Below, in pieces: positions 10,701 through 24,500 of a stretch of DNA of 64,000 nucleotides (position 1 is the first letter of the stretch; each line of letters starts with the position of its first letter). The position numbers were made by a program, and so were the translations under genes. Source of the DNA: Torymus aiolomorphi (lineage: Eukaryota > Arthropoda > Insecta > Hymenoptera > Torymidae). The notes under the pieces were generated by a model. That model saw only the letters and a program-made list of their open reading frames with translations. It did not search any database and was not told the origin of the DNA. The stretch spans positions 47,677,083 to 47,741,082 of the forward strand of contig CM070874.1 of the NCBI GenBank assembly GCA_036365515.1, written 5' to 3'.

Positions 10701-13700
10701 CGCGCGCTGCGCTGTTTAATCTTCGTTAAAAATGACACGGCTGAGTGACGCGTGCGCTCGCTCGTCATTGTCAATTGTACCGCCGCGAGCCTCATGTATG
10801 CATGGATATAATGTTTTTGTTCCGCGGCAGCAAGCTTTTTCGAGAAATCACTTGGTCTCGTTAAACTCGCACACGTATGATAATCTGGGGGAGACGAGCG
10901 CAGGATTAATGTGCTGATTGTCTGAAAAAACAAGTTAACATAGTCAACGAATGTCCTAGAACGTAGTTATCTTCAAACCGATAATTTTTCCTGCATTTCC
11001 TGATTGAATTACGCTTAAAAAAGAAAAATCGTCATTATGAAGTACGGCCAAGAAAACAGGGACAATTTGAATGTACAAAACGACTTTATTAGAATCATTA
11101 AAGAGGATGACAAAGTGTTAGACCGCTAGCAGCGAGCTCAATATTTCAAGTCATCGACGCTGGAGAGAACGCACAATGGTCCCTTTCACGAAGCCATTTA
11201 AATTCGCGTATGTGCTCCCCGAGCATTACACGCACACATGTAGACACACATACGCACACAAGAGCGAACCGATGAAATACGCGCTGGCGAACTCGCGCGC
11301 GCTATATACCTTTAGCCCGCCCACCGACTACTCAATTAGACCATTTCACATTTTCCACGCGCTCTTTGCTGCACATTGTGCGCGCGCGCGCGAGGCCGAT
11401 GATCGCAGCAGCACGTGGTGCTTACATCTGTCGCACCAGCCTATCGCAGGCGCGAACGCGTTTTGTTCTATATGCGCTGCCACCCCTTTCGACCCCCCAC
11501 ACCCTATAGTCGCGCCTCGCACCATAATTTTTTCAACTTCGTACCATGCGCAGCGCGCCGCCACGTTGCCATTTAATTATTTTCTTTCTTTCCTCTGTTG
11601 TTTTTTTTTTTTGTTTCGCGAATCCACGCGCGACACAGATGATGCCATTCTTCTCTGACACTTGTTTTAAAAAAGCCGGCGTCAGGCTCGGCGTTTTTTT
11701 TTACCTTTGGCCCACGCGCGGGCGGTAATTAATTTCTTTTATCGACTGTGAAACAAGGGTTTTTGGGTTCTGCAATAATTTGCATATGTCGCTTTCATTA
11801 TCTAATGTTAAATTAGAGCCCCAACTGTTTTCTCTTTTTATTTCAAGCGGGGCAATTACGTTAAAATATATGCACTGCTTTATTAGTCTCGTTGGCACAG
11901 ATTCCATACATCAAAATATATAATTGAATTAAATGAATGACGAAATTGAATGAAATTTGGATATAAATTTATTAAATAGGATTTAGATATTATATTTATA
12001 AAAGTAGAAAACAAACCGTTGAACTCTGCAGTTATATTAGTTTGAATTTTACTAAAACAACATTTTGTAACAATAAATAACACTAGAATTGGTGTACGCG
12101 AATTCGCATACATGGTGTGTAATGTACTTTATGCTAATAGTCCGTTAATGTAAATGAAATTTGACACTAAAATTTGCAAAACGTCATTCTCAACGCGCCC
12201 GAAAGTGCACTAAAGCCTGTCCGCGCGCAACAGCGGCAACGCCGCGTTCACTGTAACCCAAACCCCCCCTGTGATGGCAGCGTCAAAGCGGGGGAAAAGA
12301 AGAAAAGCGTAGAAAAAAACGGGGGCAGCGCTCCATTGTCGCTCGCTCTCTCTCTCTCTCTTTCGCGTTCGCGCGCGCACACTCCATTAGAATAACGGGG
12401 TCCCATTTTTTTTGTGCACGCGCACTTGTGCGCCGCTCTTTTCTGCGCGCATATATATACATATATGTATATACACACGCACGGATTTGTAAGGAATTAA
12501 TACACTTGGCGGAGAGAAAGCGCGCGTGCGAGCAATCACTTTGGATTTTTATTCGCCGGATGACTTTGCCACGTGGCCGGTGCGCGCGGTGCGGATTGCG
12601 GACGAGTGGGCTTTACATGGGCAGCGCGTGTGTTCTAATTGACACGTGACCCTGTGCACGCCGGCGTGTACACAACTCCTACGTTTATTGATTATTGCCG
12701 CGCCTTGCCTCCGAAGACGGATACGGAGAAATCAATGGAGGAAAATGCACTGACGCGTCAATTTGCTCGCACTTAATTAATAGCCTACGCAGCACGAGTT
12801 CTTGCTTCGGCAATTAGCAAAACTAATCCGTAAATCAATAAGTAACGAAGCAAATACAAGAAAGTTCGATATATTGCATGATCCTTTTTAATTAAATCAT
12901 CAACAAACTATTATTGTCGAGTTGAAAGACCATTTTTCAAGCTAGAATGAACGAAAAGATTTTTTCTCGGACAGTGCAATGCGTTAAACTAGAGTCGGCA
13001 ATGGCCGAAAGGCTGAAAGATTAATAAAACTCGGACGGGTGCCATTATCAAAACGTGTTGCGTACATAGGTAGCGAGGCGACGCATGCAGAAAAAAGGAA
13101 ATCGAGAGGAGCGAGAGCGCGACGCTCACGAGCATTTCCCACGTACAAGCCATTAATAATGGGGGGAGGTGAGAGGGGGTGGCGAGAACGAGAGAAAAGT
13201 CCATTTCTCTCTGGCTGTGAAATCGAACTGTCATCCCTTCAAAAGTCGTAAAAAAGCGAGTACTGGGATTGCCCGGCGCTCTTCCGCTCCCCACACACCG
13301 GACGTGGGCGGCTCGAGCTTTTCGAAAAATATGGCAAAAGCAATATGTCGATACGGGAGCGTACGGCGCGTGGGCGCGGGCGTCCTCGCGAATCCCTGAG
13401 GAAAATGCGGGCCGGAGGGCGGCTGCTGTACTACCCCCGGATGACTTATGATGACGCCGCTGCGCGGAATCTTCGCGGCTCTCCCTCCCCGCCGTCTTAT
13501 ATTAGATCTCTCGGGGGGTTGTACTTCCGAAACTCTCGCGAGTTCTTATACAGCTGCGCGCGCGCGGGGAGACAAAGACCCCCGAGAGGAGGCAGCCGCA
13601 CGTGTATGCTTCTTCCTCGTATAAACGTCGGACTTTGGAGCCCCGCGTTGTAACGTCTCGCAGCTCCCTCGCCTCGGAATTATCATCGACCTCGGCGTCG

Positions 13701-16615
13701 CCGACGCCGGCGTTGTCGTCAGGCGGCTGGCCTAAAATATGACGCCCCATATTAAAGCGACTTTTACACCCCTTTGCTTCGCGCTAGAACGGGGCTAATC
13801 GATCAGAAAATCGAGGCATTATTAAATTGCGATAGCCTCCTGGCCGGGCCTCGTTTGTCCCAGATGCTTGCGCGCCCAGCCCTTCCGTTCAATCACTTTT
13901 CTCCCGGGCGGCAGAAGCGCTTATTATTTTATGTACTTCGACGCTTTATTGTCGCTGCGACCTGATTTATCCGTCATATTTCAGAGGGTTATGGCCTGCC
14001 TATTACTTTGCTGCCTCGAACCTCGATCTTTTGCTTATTAAACCTTTTACGCTTCATTTTTTCCTTCCTTTCTCGCGTGCGTCAGCTTCATTTCTCCAGA
14101 TTTTATTCCACTCGCTCGATCTCTCAGCTTAATAAAAAACTTAATTGTATTTCATAAAGCATTTTTTTCATTTCGTGTGCCTCGCAATACTTGTTCGGTT
14201 TGCGCATAAAAGGCATTGCTAAATTATTTAAAAACACGTCTCATAATAATAAACGCGGAAAACATTGAAAATAATTCATTTCACCAACTATATAGCTTTA
14301 CCGTTTAAAGTCACGCAATTACTTTTTCAAGCCTTATCCGCTTAGGTAATTGCATGACTCGAGACATTAATATTTTAAATGCCTAATTCGTAATCCGCAT
14401 TGTTTGATCCGGAGTCGGGGAACGTGAGTGTAATGGTGTTGAATTGGCAAAGTCGGCTTTTTTGCCAATCTCGCATTAGCGTAAGCGCATCAGAAGGAAA
14501 GTTCTCGACTGAGGGTCGAGTTGTACGCACGCGATCTTCGGGCGAAACGAGGCCCGGAATCAATCTTTGGTAATCGGATGAAAATCTTACGGGGTGCCGG
14601 GGACGAAGTTGCGAACGCGATTGTTGAAATCAAAATCCCAAATTCAAATATCGCACTTGAAATAAACGCGCGGGTACTCGGGCCTCCCTCGGCGTCTCGA
14701 GGGTGTCTCTCTCTCCCAATTGTTTGCCATGCGCTCGCGCAGTCGTCCCCGGCTTTAACCAGCTGCGCGATCTCCTCGCGCTCCCCTTTTCCGAGCCCGT
14801 CCAAATTATTCTAATGACTCGCGCGCGAACGGGAGGAGAGAGGGAGAGAGCAAGGGCGAGCGGATTTCGTATGGTAGGAAGGCGGCCGACGACGCTAAAT
14901 GCTAAACGATATATCTCGGCTTCGACTCGAGTGGAGCCTCACAAAGAAATCGCATTGTAATTAGCCGAACAAAGGGATGCAAAAATATAGGAGGGAAAAG
15001 GAACGGTACGGCCGGTGAGTTTTGTAAGCGCAAGCTAAGCGCAAAGAGCCACTCGATACTCTGAAAGCGAGCGTATACTTTATAATCGCTAAAACGACAA
15101 AATAAATAACAAGACCATAATTTCAAGAAGTAACGGTGCTGTGGATATTTCATCAAGTTAAAAAAGAATGCAATTAAAATGCGTTACCTGAATTCTCCGA
15201 TTTCACTTTGCATTTTCGAGACCGCGAATTAATTTTGCGAAATGAACCTGACAGTCGTCAAGAGAACATTTTTTCGCGGTCGAATGCGGAACACACACGA
15301 AACGCTTCACACGTCGTTCTCAGGCCCAATCATTTATTTCGCGGGCAAACGTGATATCCGACCGCGGGGTACCTTCTTTTCAGACCCTTATACACTCGCA
15401 GTCGAAAAACCGCGGGCCGTATGCACGCCGCGAGATCAAGTTTCGCAAAAATATCCCACGACGAGTTGACAAAAAAGAAGGTGCGAAAAACTAATTCTCA
15501 ATTATTCCGGGCTCGGAATGTATCACGCGGCTAACGGGCAGGAGTCATAAATTCTGAATTAACTGTGGCCCATTATTCACTCGGCTAGGAGGAATTTTTC
15601 TTAACTTCGAAGCTGTATAAAAACGGAAACTGAAATATTCATCGCGGCATATTTGGTCGACCGGCTTCCAAACCGTTCTCGTATAATGCTAAAGGTTAAA
15701 ACGATACCGCATCTTAGAGCTACCTCGTTAAGAGAACAATACAAAAAAATGAATTTATTACGGTGTCGTATTCGTAGCAACGTGCGCATCGACAATGAGG
15801 AAAAGACAGACGAATTAACGGCGACAGCGGTGTCATCAACGCGTGAAAGCGGGCTTTTTCATGGGGTCGTATAATTAGCGGTCGCGTTTGATGTGGTCAA
15901 CCTTCGACGCGCCAGCCAACAAGGACCTCAGCTCCGTCCATCGACTGTATCCAATTATGCTGCTAATTGTTTCTTAACGATGCCGCTGTCCACTTTTCCG
16001 CATTAGAAAATCCTACTTCCTGAGCACAGTGCGAAGGAGGACGCTTGTTTATGCATTAAATATTCAAGTTAATGGATGGTGGCCGTTGTTTTATTCAAGC
16101 TTTCCGCGATGCTACACGGTCCTACTTTCCTTCGAAAATGGTTTTATGGCGTTCCAATCATTGGCAGCATGCAACACTTTAAATGATTATGCGCCTACAT
16201 TGTACTTTTCTATGTAACCGTAGGCCGTAGAACGTTAAACCGAAAAATTTAATTATACTATATATCGATCGATAAGTGCAGAAAAGTGTATGAAATTAAA
16301 TTTCATATTTGTACGTAGGCTTCCGGAGAATATTACATGGGTCAGTTTATTAAATAGCGGTATATTCATAACACGTCTGCTATTTATAATTCTAATATTC
16401 AAAAATCAGGCAGCCATAATAAAAAGTCAAGAACATGTGGAGCACGTTCGAAATCGCTCTTGGCAATTAAGTTTTTGAAGTGTAATGCAGGCAACAAAAT
16501 TAATCGAAAGTAAAAGCCCGTTATCCCAAAGCAAAGAAAGAGAGAGAGACAGAGATCCGGGCCGTGCCGTGCATAAATTCCGCAGGCCTAAGAATAAATT
16601 CCTCACTGTGTACGC

Positions 16616-16618
<3 letters not shown>
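7756..16618. other. Intronic stretch without recognised gene
   Basis: GC-rich and CT- or GA-rich blocks (7840-8260, 8580-9060, 9690-10020, 12190-12720, 13060-13960, 14520-15020) alternate with AT-rich blocks (9140-9500, 10130-10440, 11740-12180, 12770-12960, 14120-14400, 16200-16500). A (CT)n run lies at 12345-12360. An AT palindrome made of ATATACATATATGTATAT lies at about 12455-12472. A G-rich tract near 13159-13184 could form a quadruplex. Open frames here have the Arg/Ser/Leu-rich composition produced by CG-rich and pyrimidine-rich DNA, and I do not regard any as a gene. Confidence 0.6.

Positions 16619-16676
<58 letters not shown>
16619..16676. repeat. (TG)29 microsatellite
   Basis: Fifty-eight bases of uninterrupted TG dinucleotide, the longest simple repeat in the window. 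On the minus (transcribed robo) strand it reads as CA repeats. Confidence 0.98.
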
Positions 16677-16677
<1 letters not shown>

Positions 16678-18121
16678 CGAGTAATAATAATATTGATCGA
16701 GAGGCAGGCTGCGCGCGCGTTTGACGAAAAAAATTGTATCAGGGCCGCGCGCTCGCCCGCTGAAAGAGGCAGTCAGGTACCTTCTGGGCTTCGTTATATC
16801 GGTAAGCCAGGTGACTGGCATTATTCTCGCGCTCACCTAAGGTTCTAATCTATAATCAGTAATGCCGAGCGTGTCACGCTACGGCGCATAATCTCGCGGC
16901 GGTCGAGCGGCGTTCGTTCGCCCTTAGCTTTCTCTCTCTCTCTCTACCGCTCTCGTGTAATATTCCTTCCGGGACGTGATTGCATATTCGAAACCGTTTC
17001 AACAAAATCACAACGCCGCGTGTACTCTGTTCATTATCTTTTCCCTTTTTACCTCATTTCATTGCTTATTTTGGAATGGATCCCGCGCATACACACACTT
17101 GCTCGTCAGACTTTTTACCTTTAGATTTTTATCTCCTTCAACGCCAATTATTTTGTCATGAGTTCACGTACACACGAACAATGAACAAAGACTGATTATA
17201 ACGTTTTTTCGTGTTTCGTGCCGGCCTTAAGATTCTTTTCCAGTTAACTTTGTAAATTTCGTGCTTATCTCGTATGTGCGATGTTAAACGCGCAGATATT
17301 AGTACTGTTAAGCCAGTAAATCTTGTATTAAATCCTATACAAATCAGATAAGCAGGAGTAAAAACTTTTCAAGGCGGATATCATTTATCAGATATACCAT
17401 GCTTTTTATGTAAATGCTCTTTGGGCAGGTATATCAAAACGAAAATATTACATATAGCATACGAGACATAATTATTGTTATTAAAGCTTATTTATACAAT
17501 TCAGTAATACTATATTAAACTCGCTTCAAACTAAAATCAAACATTATGAAAAGGTAAGTAGCTTTCTGATATATTTGAAATTAAATAGGACGCAGAAATA
17601 AGTGAAACATAAATAAATGCGGCTTAAATAATATAAGAGCATCGCGGCGGATATAACCGGAAAACGTAAAAGTGAGAAATATGAATTTACTGCTTTCCGA
17701 TTGTCATTATTTATAACTAAATTCCTGGCGGCGGTGCCGGCTAGGCCCTGCGCCTTTATATACACGAGCAAAATCAAATCAAAGCTCAGAACACGTCCAC
17801 AAGGTAAATGGATTTTTCTCGGGGCACGCCGAGCCTCCGGGCGGGCAAAACAGATAAAACCTCACGCGACGGGCGAGAGGTAAAGAGAGAGAGAGAGGGA
17901 GCGAGCAACGCCGAGCAAAAAAGCCAGCCACGGCGACTCTTAACCGGTGTAGTTCTTATCGTGGCAACAAAACCCACGGTGAATAATAAAAAAAATCGAC
18001 GTTTGATTAATGACGCGCCGAGGCCTGGCGCGCTTGCGCGAGCGCTCGAATTACAGCAGCAGGACTGGCTCTGTGCGCGCGTGCGCATACCTCCTCTCGC
18101 GTATATGTGTATATGTTTGCC

Positions 18122-18142
18122 TGTGTGTGTGTGTGTGTGTGT
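18122..18142. repeat. (TG)10 microsatellite
   Basis: A run of TG dinucleotides of about 21 bases, preceded by interrupted GTAT and TGTG units from about 18101. Confidence 0.95.
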
Positions 18143-19542
18143 ATGCCCGCGCCTAAGTTAGGACTAACGAGGAAACGATGCGGCCGCTCTCGCGCGCCTT
18201 ACGCCGCTATCGATTTTTCCAGGCCGTGTTATTAAAAGTCCATTTGCCGCGGAGAAGCGAGCGATCTTCCTCGCGCTCTTTCGCTCCCTCTGCGCGCGAA
18301 TCGAATTATTGTCGGAGGAGATCCTCGAGAGCTTTTGATATTTCGCTCCCCGCGATGATCCTGTGCGCGCGCGCGTGTGTGTGGTCCGCAACGCCGTTCC
18401 CTGATGCGATATTAAAAATCAGAGCCGCGATTTTCATTAAATTATATACGTATTTATACGTTGCGCTAGCTGCGCGTACTTGATTCTATGCCGCGATGAT
18501 TGATTACACCTCCACCGCTTTCTCTGAGGTTTCACTGAATTGACAATTATCCGTTGTCTGACCTCTTAATTTGAAAATTCCCCGTGGATTATAATCCCTA
18601 TTATAGACTCATCTATTTTCATTTAAAAAGGCAAGTCAGAAAAGAATATCCCATTTCGGTGTTTTCATTTGTTGAAAATATTCTGTTTCGATAAAAATAT
18701 CGAGTATACAGTGAATTTTTATCAAACATTGAATCCAAAAAAGCGCTGAAATTGTAATTAATCCTGAATGTAAAAATATTTCTGTTAGAAATGTATTACT
18801 TTACAATAGAAAAAGATCAATATGGAATCGATATGGATATCTGTGTATATAGCCTTCGTCAAATGGAAAATCACATATTTGCATTGAAAATAGTGATATT
18901 TCCTGGAAATTTCAGTATAGATAGAGCACAATCAATCAGCAACTGTAAAATGAGTAGCTGGCTTGTTTGGAAACGCTATCCTCCGCGGGCCATACATTTC
19001 AAACTTGGCTCGAGAGCGAGCGAACCGCGCTCCTGATAAAACATCTCAATTGTGCGAGCGGCAAAACTCGTGGCTGGCCGAGCAATAACGAAATTATCCG
19101 ATCGAGACGTAAAGTATGAAGTTTTGATTCGCGATGGGAATATCCAGATACGAGTCTCTCACTTTCTCTCTTTACTCTTTCGCGCAAAAAGCGTCGACGG
19201 ACCCGTGCGGTGCCTCGATAGGACGTCGCTGGGAGGGAGGCGAAGCTCGAAGCTTTGGGAGAGTAAAAGCAATGGATGAAGACGACGTCAGCCGATGGAA
19301 AACTCTGCGACGCGATAGAGAAAGAAAGGGGAGAGGAAACCATCCTCGGGAAATCCGCTTGGTCGACTGAATTTCCGTTTTCTCATCGAACTGACAAAGT
19401 CTAATCGAGTTTCGCCCGCTCGGCGCTGGGAAGTCGCTACTTCGGTCAATAAATTATCGAGGAAGTATCCTATCTCGGCGCTTTCGTTTCTTCTTCCTAT
19501 CTTCCTCGCTGTTATGCCGCGACTTCTCGATTCCTCGTCTTC

Positions 19543-19560
19543 CTCTCTCTCTCTCTCTCT
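19543..19560. repeat. (CT)9 microsatellite
   Basis: An uninterrupted CT run, followed by an interrupted CT-rich tail to about 19568. Confidence 0.95.
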
Positions 19561-21560
19561 GTCTCTCCCGGGTCCGCGCCCGCGAGCCAGGAAAGAAAGG
19601 TCGCACCAGCCTCCGATAAACGAAGGGCGCGCTTCTCGCCCTTGAATAATTCCATCGAATTAAGGAAAGTATTGATTCTGACTTTTTTCGCGAATATTCG
19701 GGCGTCAGCACACCTTGGCCTTGAAATTGGGGTGCCATCGAACTCGCAGGCAGAATCGCAGCGAAAGCACTGTCTTTCTGTATAAAGCATGGGAATCAGA
19801 TTATTAAAATCCCCATATAAATTTAGCTTTTGTTCATCAATTAACGCTTCACCATTGATATAATGTTTGAATAATTTAATTTACGTCTTGTAAAAGATGC
19901 AAAGACTGAGCCTGTAACTTGTGAGATTTCCTATAGAATCGACGCTAATTAATGCCATTCACTGTGGGAATCCTTTGGCTGTCACAACACTCAAAGCTAG
20001 AATGACGAAGCTGCACGTGCGGTCCTTCGTAAATTTAAACTATGCGGGCCCAAAGAAAAGGGAATTATTCATAGTAAGCTCGTAACTGTAACGGAGCCCG
20101 AGAGGTTTCTCCGCCGGCACAATCCTTCTTTATGAGCTTTTACGAAATTCTCAAAGCAGCGCTGCAGGTGCGTCGCCCCCGTCGGCCGCGCGTATAAAGA
20201 GCGAGACAACGAAGACCCTGAAAGAGGCAGGCTGGCGTAGCTGTCCGACGGACTAGCGGCGCGCGCCGCGAGTGCGCGCAGAACGGTAAAAAATGCTTAA
20301 TTCCGCATTGAAAGGCTAAATCGAGCGCGAAGCACCGTACATGAATCATTTTTCAAAGAGAGCTGTGCACGCCCGAAGTCGCGGCCCTGAATCGAAGCCA
20401 ACGAGCATTGACATAAGCCGCTTACTGCGCTGGTACACGTCGTCGGACACGTGAGAAAAAAGGGGCCGAGCCCCCTTGCCCGTCTACGTATAATATCGGA
20501 GGTAAAAAAGAGATGTGCGCTGTCGAATCATCGAATCGAACGACAATTCGGCCACAAACTATATCTCGGTCTCTCAGGCGATGTTTTTCGGCGAGTCAAT
20601 GACATTACGACGGTATCGACGTGACCAAATAACTCTTGTTATAAACGAAGAAGATATGCCATTCACAAAGCCAGCATTTTATTGCTTTGCGTGTTTGCCT
20701 TTGGAAATTAATATCTTGACATATTAAAAAACATTCTTTTGTTTTTACCAAAAAATCCATAAATTCATTTAGTTAATACTAAAATAATACAAATACATAT
20801 GCGAATTTTTATAGGCAATATGTTAGAACAAAATAGTTTAGTTGAGTTGTTCGTAGAATTTAGAGCGATGAATGTATAGATTGAAAGCGATGGAATTACC
20901 TCGATTTTGCATTTAATTAAATTTGCCGATAAAATATTGAAAATAAGTCTTCGATTACTGATGGTCAAGTGAAATATATTCACAACCATTTTTAATTTTC
21001 CCGGGCACAGCATAGTTTATCGGGTTTTGGATGATGAATCGTGGCGCGCTCGGGGACGGGTCAGCGAGCGGAAAAGCGGATCCAAAGTGCGAAATCGGCC
21101 GCGATAATCGATTCGCGCGCGAGATGCTTTATCGCGAGCGAGAGCGTCCGCGAAGCAGAGCGCGCGCCCCCAGGCCGCCTCCTCTCTTCTTGCGGCAGCG
21201 CACAGTCCATCGTACAGCGACGCGATAAATTTCTAATACGCCGCGAGAAAAGCACCTCTGACCGCGCGCGCGCTCGAGGAAATCGCGCCGACCCTCGTAA
21301 CTCACGCGTCGGCTACGCTTTTTCTATCCCCCTCCTCTCCCGCGGGAGAAATTCTTACTTTATATGGCGCAAAGGTGAAAACTATGAACATTGATTTTGA
21401 CAAAGATTGCTTTTACTACCCCCGATCCTAGGCGAGTTCGGAAACTGGGGAAATTCATGCTATAAATTTGAGCTCGAGAGCATTTTCTAATATCGAATCA
21501 ATAAGTTTTTCTGTAGATGTAAAAGTATTGGACAAAGCCTATGCCAGATCATCAAGAGTC

Positions 21561-21577
21561 TATATATATATATATAT
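21561..21577. repeat. (TA)n microsatellite
   Basis: A 17-base TA dinucleotide run inside an AT-rich patch. Confidence 0.95.
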
Positions 21578-24500
21578 TTATGTATGATGGAGGGAGAAAT
21601 ATGCCATACTTTAATCCCATGCGATTGTTCGGCATTAATCAGCTGGCGAGAGTCATGAATTTTTCAAATTCCCCGAGTCCTGAATAAAAGATCTGGCGCG
21701 GACGTAGAACCCTCCCACCTCGGCGGCCCATCCGTCGGCCTATCGGACTTACAAAAATATGGGTAATAGGCGGCAGTGCTCGGCGGTGGCCAGAGCTGCG
21801 GCAGCCGCGATCCAGTCGAGGAAAGTAACGAAAATTACTCGCTATCGGTACGTATTAATCGGGGCCTCGTAAATTTTCATTCGACAGTAAGCGGCTTTGA
21901 GCATACATATATAGCCAGAGAGCGCGCGCGAGATATCAAGAGGCCGAGTTGTGCATCATTTTACATACAGTCGCCCATGCACGCCACTGACTTTTTTACG
22001 TAGCCGTGCACACACACACACACGTGCATATATGTGCAGCCCTACGCGGGCTGGGCTCTCTTTTCTTTGGCCTCGCGGCTACCGGTATCGCTCATCTTTG
22101 CGCCATATTTCACATCCTATCTACACACTCGACTACGCCTATACGCGCGAGGAGCAGAAGAGGAACGCGCGCGCCTCCTCCCTTACTTGCAGGCCGCCTA
22201 CAGGCGAGACCCGAGACCCTATAACGTATCTCATAAACGCGTGTCCGTGTACGTATATACCTATGCTATTATATGTGGAGGTGTGCGCTGCCCAAGTAAT
22301 GCTACACCCGGCTGCGCTTCGCATTAACTACCTGCGGCCTGCCAAAACATTATAAAAACATACTTGCCCGCGCCGGGAATTTTCCAGCGGCTTTGCTCTC
22401 GTTAGATCGAGCTCGACGCCCGTAAAGTGTCCCAACTTTAAATAACAGCTTTTCCACGACCCAAACGGAGCAGCGCTTATGCGGATTGCGTTATGGAGTG
22501 TGTATCCCCAGATACGGCTTTGCTCGCGCTTTAATGCTCTTCGCACGCTTTTATTTTTTCCCCTTTGTGCTGATTCTCCCGCTCAATATATAACGCCTTG
22601 TTCCTTTATTTTGCTACTTTTGTTTCCTTTACGATAGCCCCGACGCATTATTCAAATACATGTTATCTGCAATCGATATTTGCTCGTCTACGCTTTATTA
22701 TACTTATACACCTCTGGCGGACTTTTGAATGTTTTTAATTGAACTTATTGAAATATCGTCTATTTTGTTCAGCTTAAAAGTAAAATGTAAAACTATTTGA
22801 AAATTTTAGCAATTTTTAGTAAAATATCATGTTTTTTATACAACTGTCGATTAGTGTATTTTACTATGGGTTTAACCGAATGATTCAGCAATAACATGAA
22901 ATATGAGTAAATTCGGATTTACCTGGACAATCTATGTATTGCGGTTCCGTGTAGGTATTGATATATCGGATTGTGCTTACCTAAAACAAAAAAAAAAGAA
23001 AAATATTTATGAATATATATTGATGCTGTAAGATAAAATGAGAAATAATAACTTTGACCTAGGGTAATACACAGTCTGTGAGCAGATACGTTCAGCAGTG
23101 AACGTAAGTCTTGTAGCGGGGGATATGGTATACGGAGTCATAAGCGAGCGAAGGGCAAGTTGCCGCGCTCATTGGAAAAGAGCCACGGCTTGTGATGCTC
23201 TCGATCTGTATGTATACGAGCTTGGCGAATCTACCGGCGCATCTATATGTGAGCGCGGCGTGCGATATCCGCGAGGATATCTCGCTGGAAAAAAATGCCT
23301 TGGCAGCGTTTTATCCCGATCTTTCTTCCTCCCCCTTCTCTCCCTCTGTCTCGCTCGCTCTCCCCGACCGCGTGCGATGAATCATCGGAGATCTGCTCCG
23401 TTGACGGATGAAGTTGCGGAAGAGAAGTTGCAGCAGCAGCGGCAGCTGCTATTCCAGCCAGCTTTTAAAAGTGTGGCGCGCAACCGGGAACGCAAAAAAC
23501 GCCGGGAGGGAAAAACTCGCATAAACAAATGGCCGAGCGTCGCTCGGGGCTCACACTTCTTCGACTCTGCGAGGAGCCTTCCACTCCTTCTCCCCAGCTC
23601 GCTTATCTTTATTATTTTTATGTATGCGCGTGCGCTTGTACTCTTCGATCACTTGCAGTCGACCCAAAGATTAAAAGACCTTTTGTTATTACTACCGCTC
23701 ATTAAATATATATTATCGTGATTTTTTAAAATTTGTTTTTACCTATTTCTATTATGCACAAGTGCAAAACATTAATTTTCTTTTTAAATTATTTATCCAA
23801 CCCAAAAAATAAACATCATCTACTCATTCTTTTCTATGTTCACATTGCGGAATAATAAAGAGATGGAGAATAAGAAGAAGTGTGTGGAAGAAATTTGCAG
23901 AGGTAATATATCCCGTCCAATTTAAGTATTTTCAAGTTACGGAGGTTCCAAAGGGAGAGTCTCCTCTAAATCCTCATCCTCCCATTCTTTCGCACTTTTA
24001 CGAAGGCAAGCGTGACAGGCGAAAACTATTAAATCGCTTAGTTTATCCTTCGATTCTTTGGCGATCGGGGGTCAGAGATCGGCCGACGGTGCACCCCCCC
24101 CTTTTTAATAAAACGCGCAGCCACGCCATCATAATAACTGGCTCGCTCTCGCGAAAATGGAAATTCTCGCCGGGATGTTAAAGTATCCCGCGTAGGTATA
24201 TGCACTCTCACGCTGGATATTGCTTATGGATGCGGCGGCGGCTCCTCTTTCGGGGTCCCCGCGCGTGCATATATTTCGCGTTTTATTATTGCGATGTCAA
24301 TACTCTCGATTGAATGGATAATCTCGCCTACGGGCTACTCTTTGCTTCGCGCCCGCGCTAAATGACGCAATAAAATACTACATCTGCATAAATTTCGTGG
24401 ATATAGAGTCGAGGATTTTTATTGGAAAGAGGAAAAATAATAAGCCGCGTGTGTAGGTTTTAAAGCATTGAGAGAGGTATCGTACGCTGCCAATTATTTT

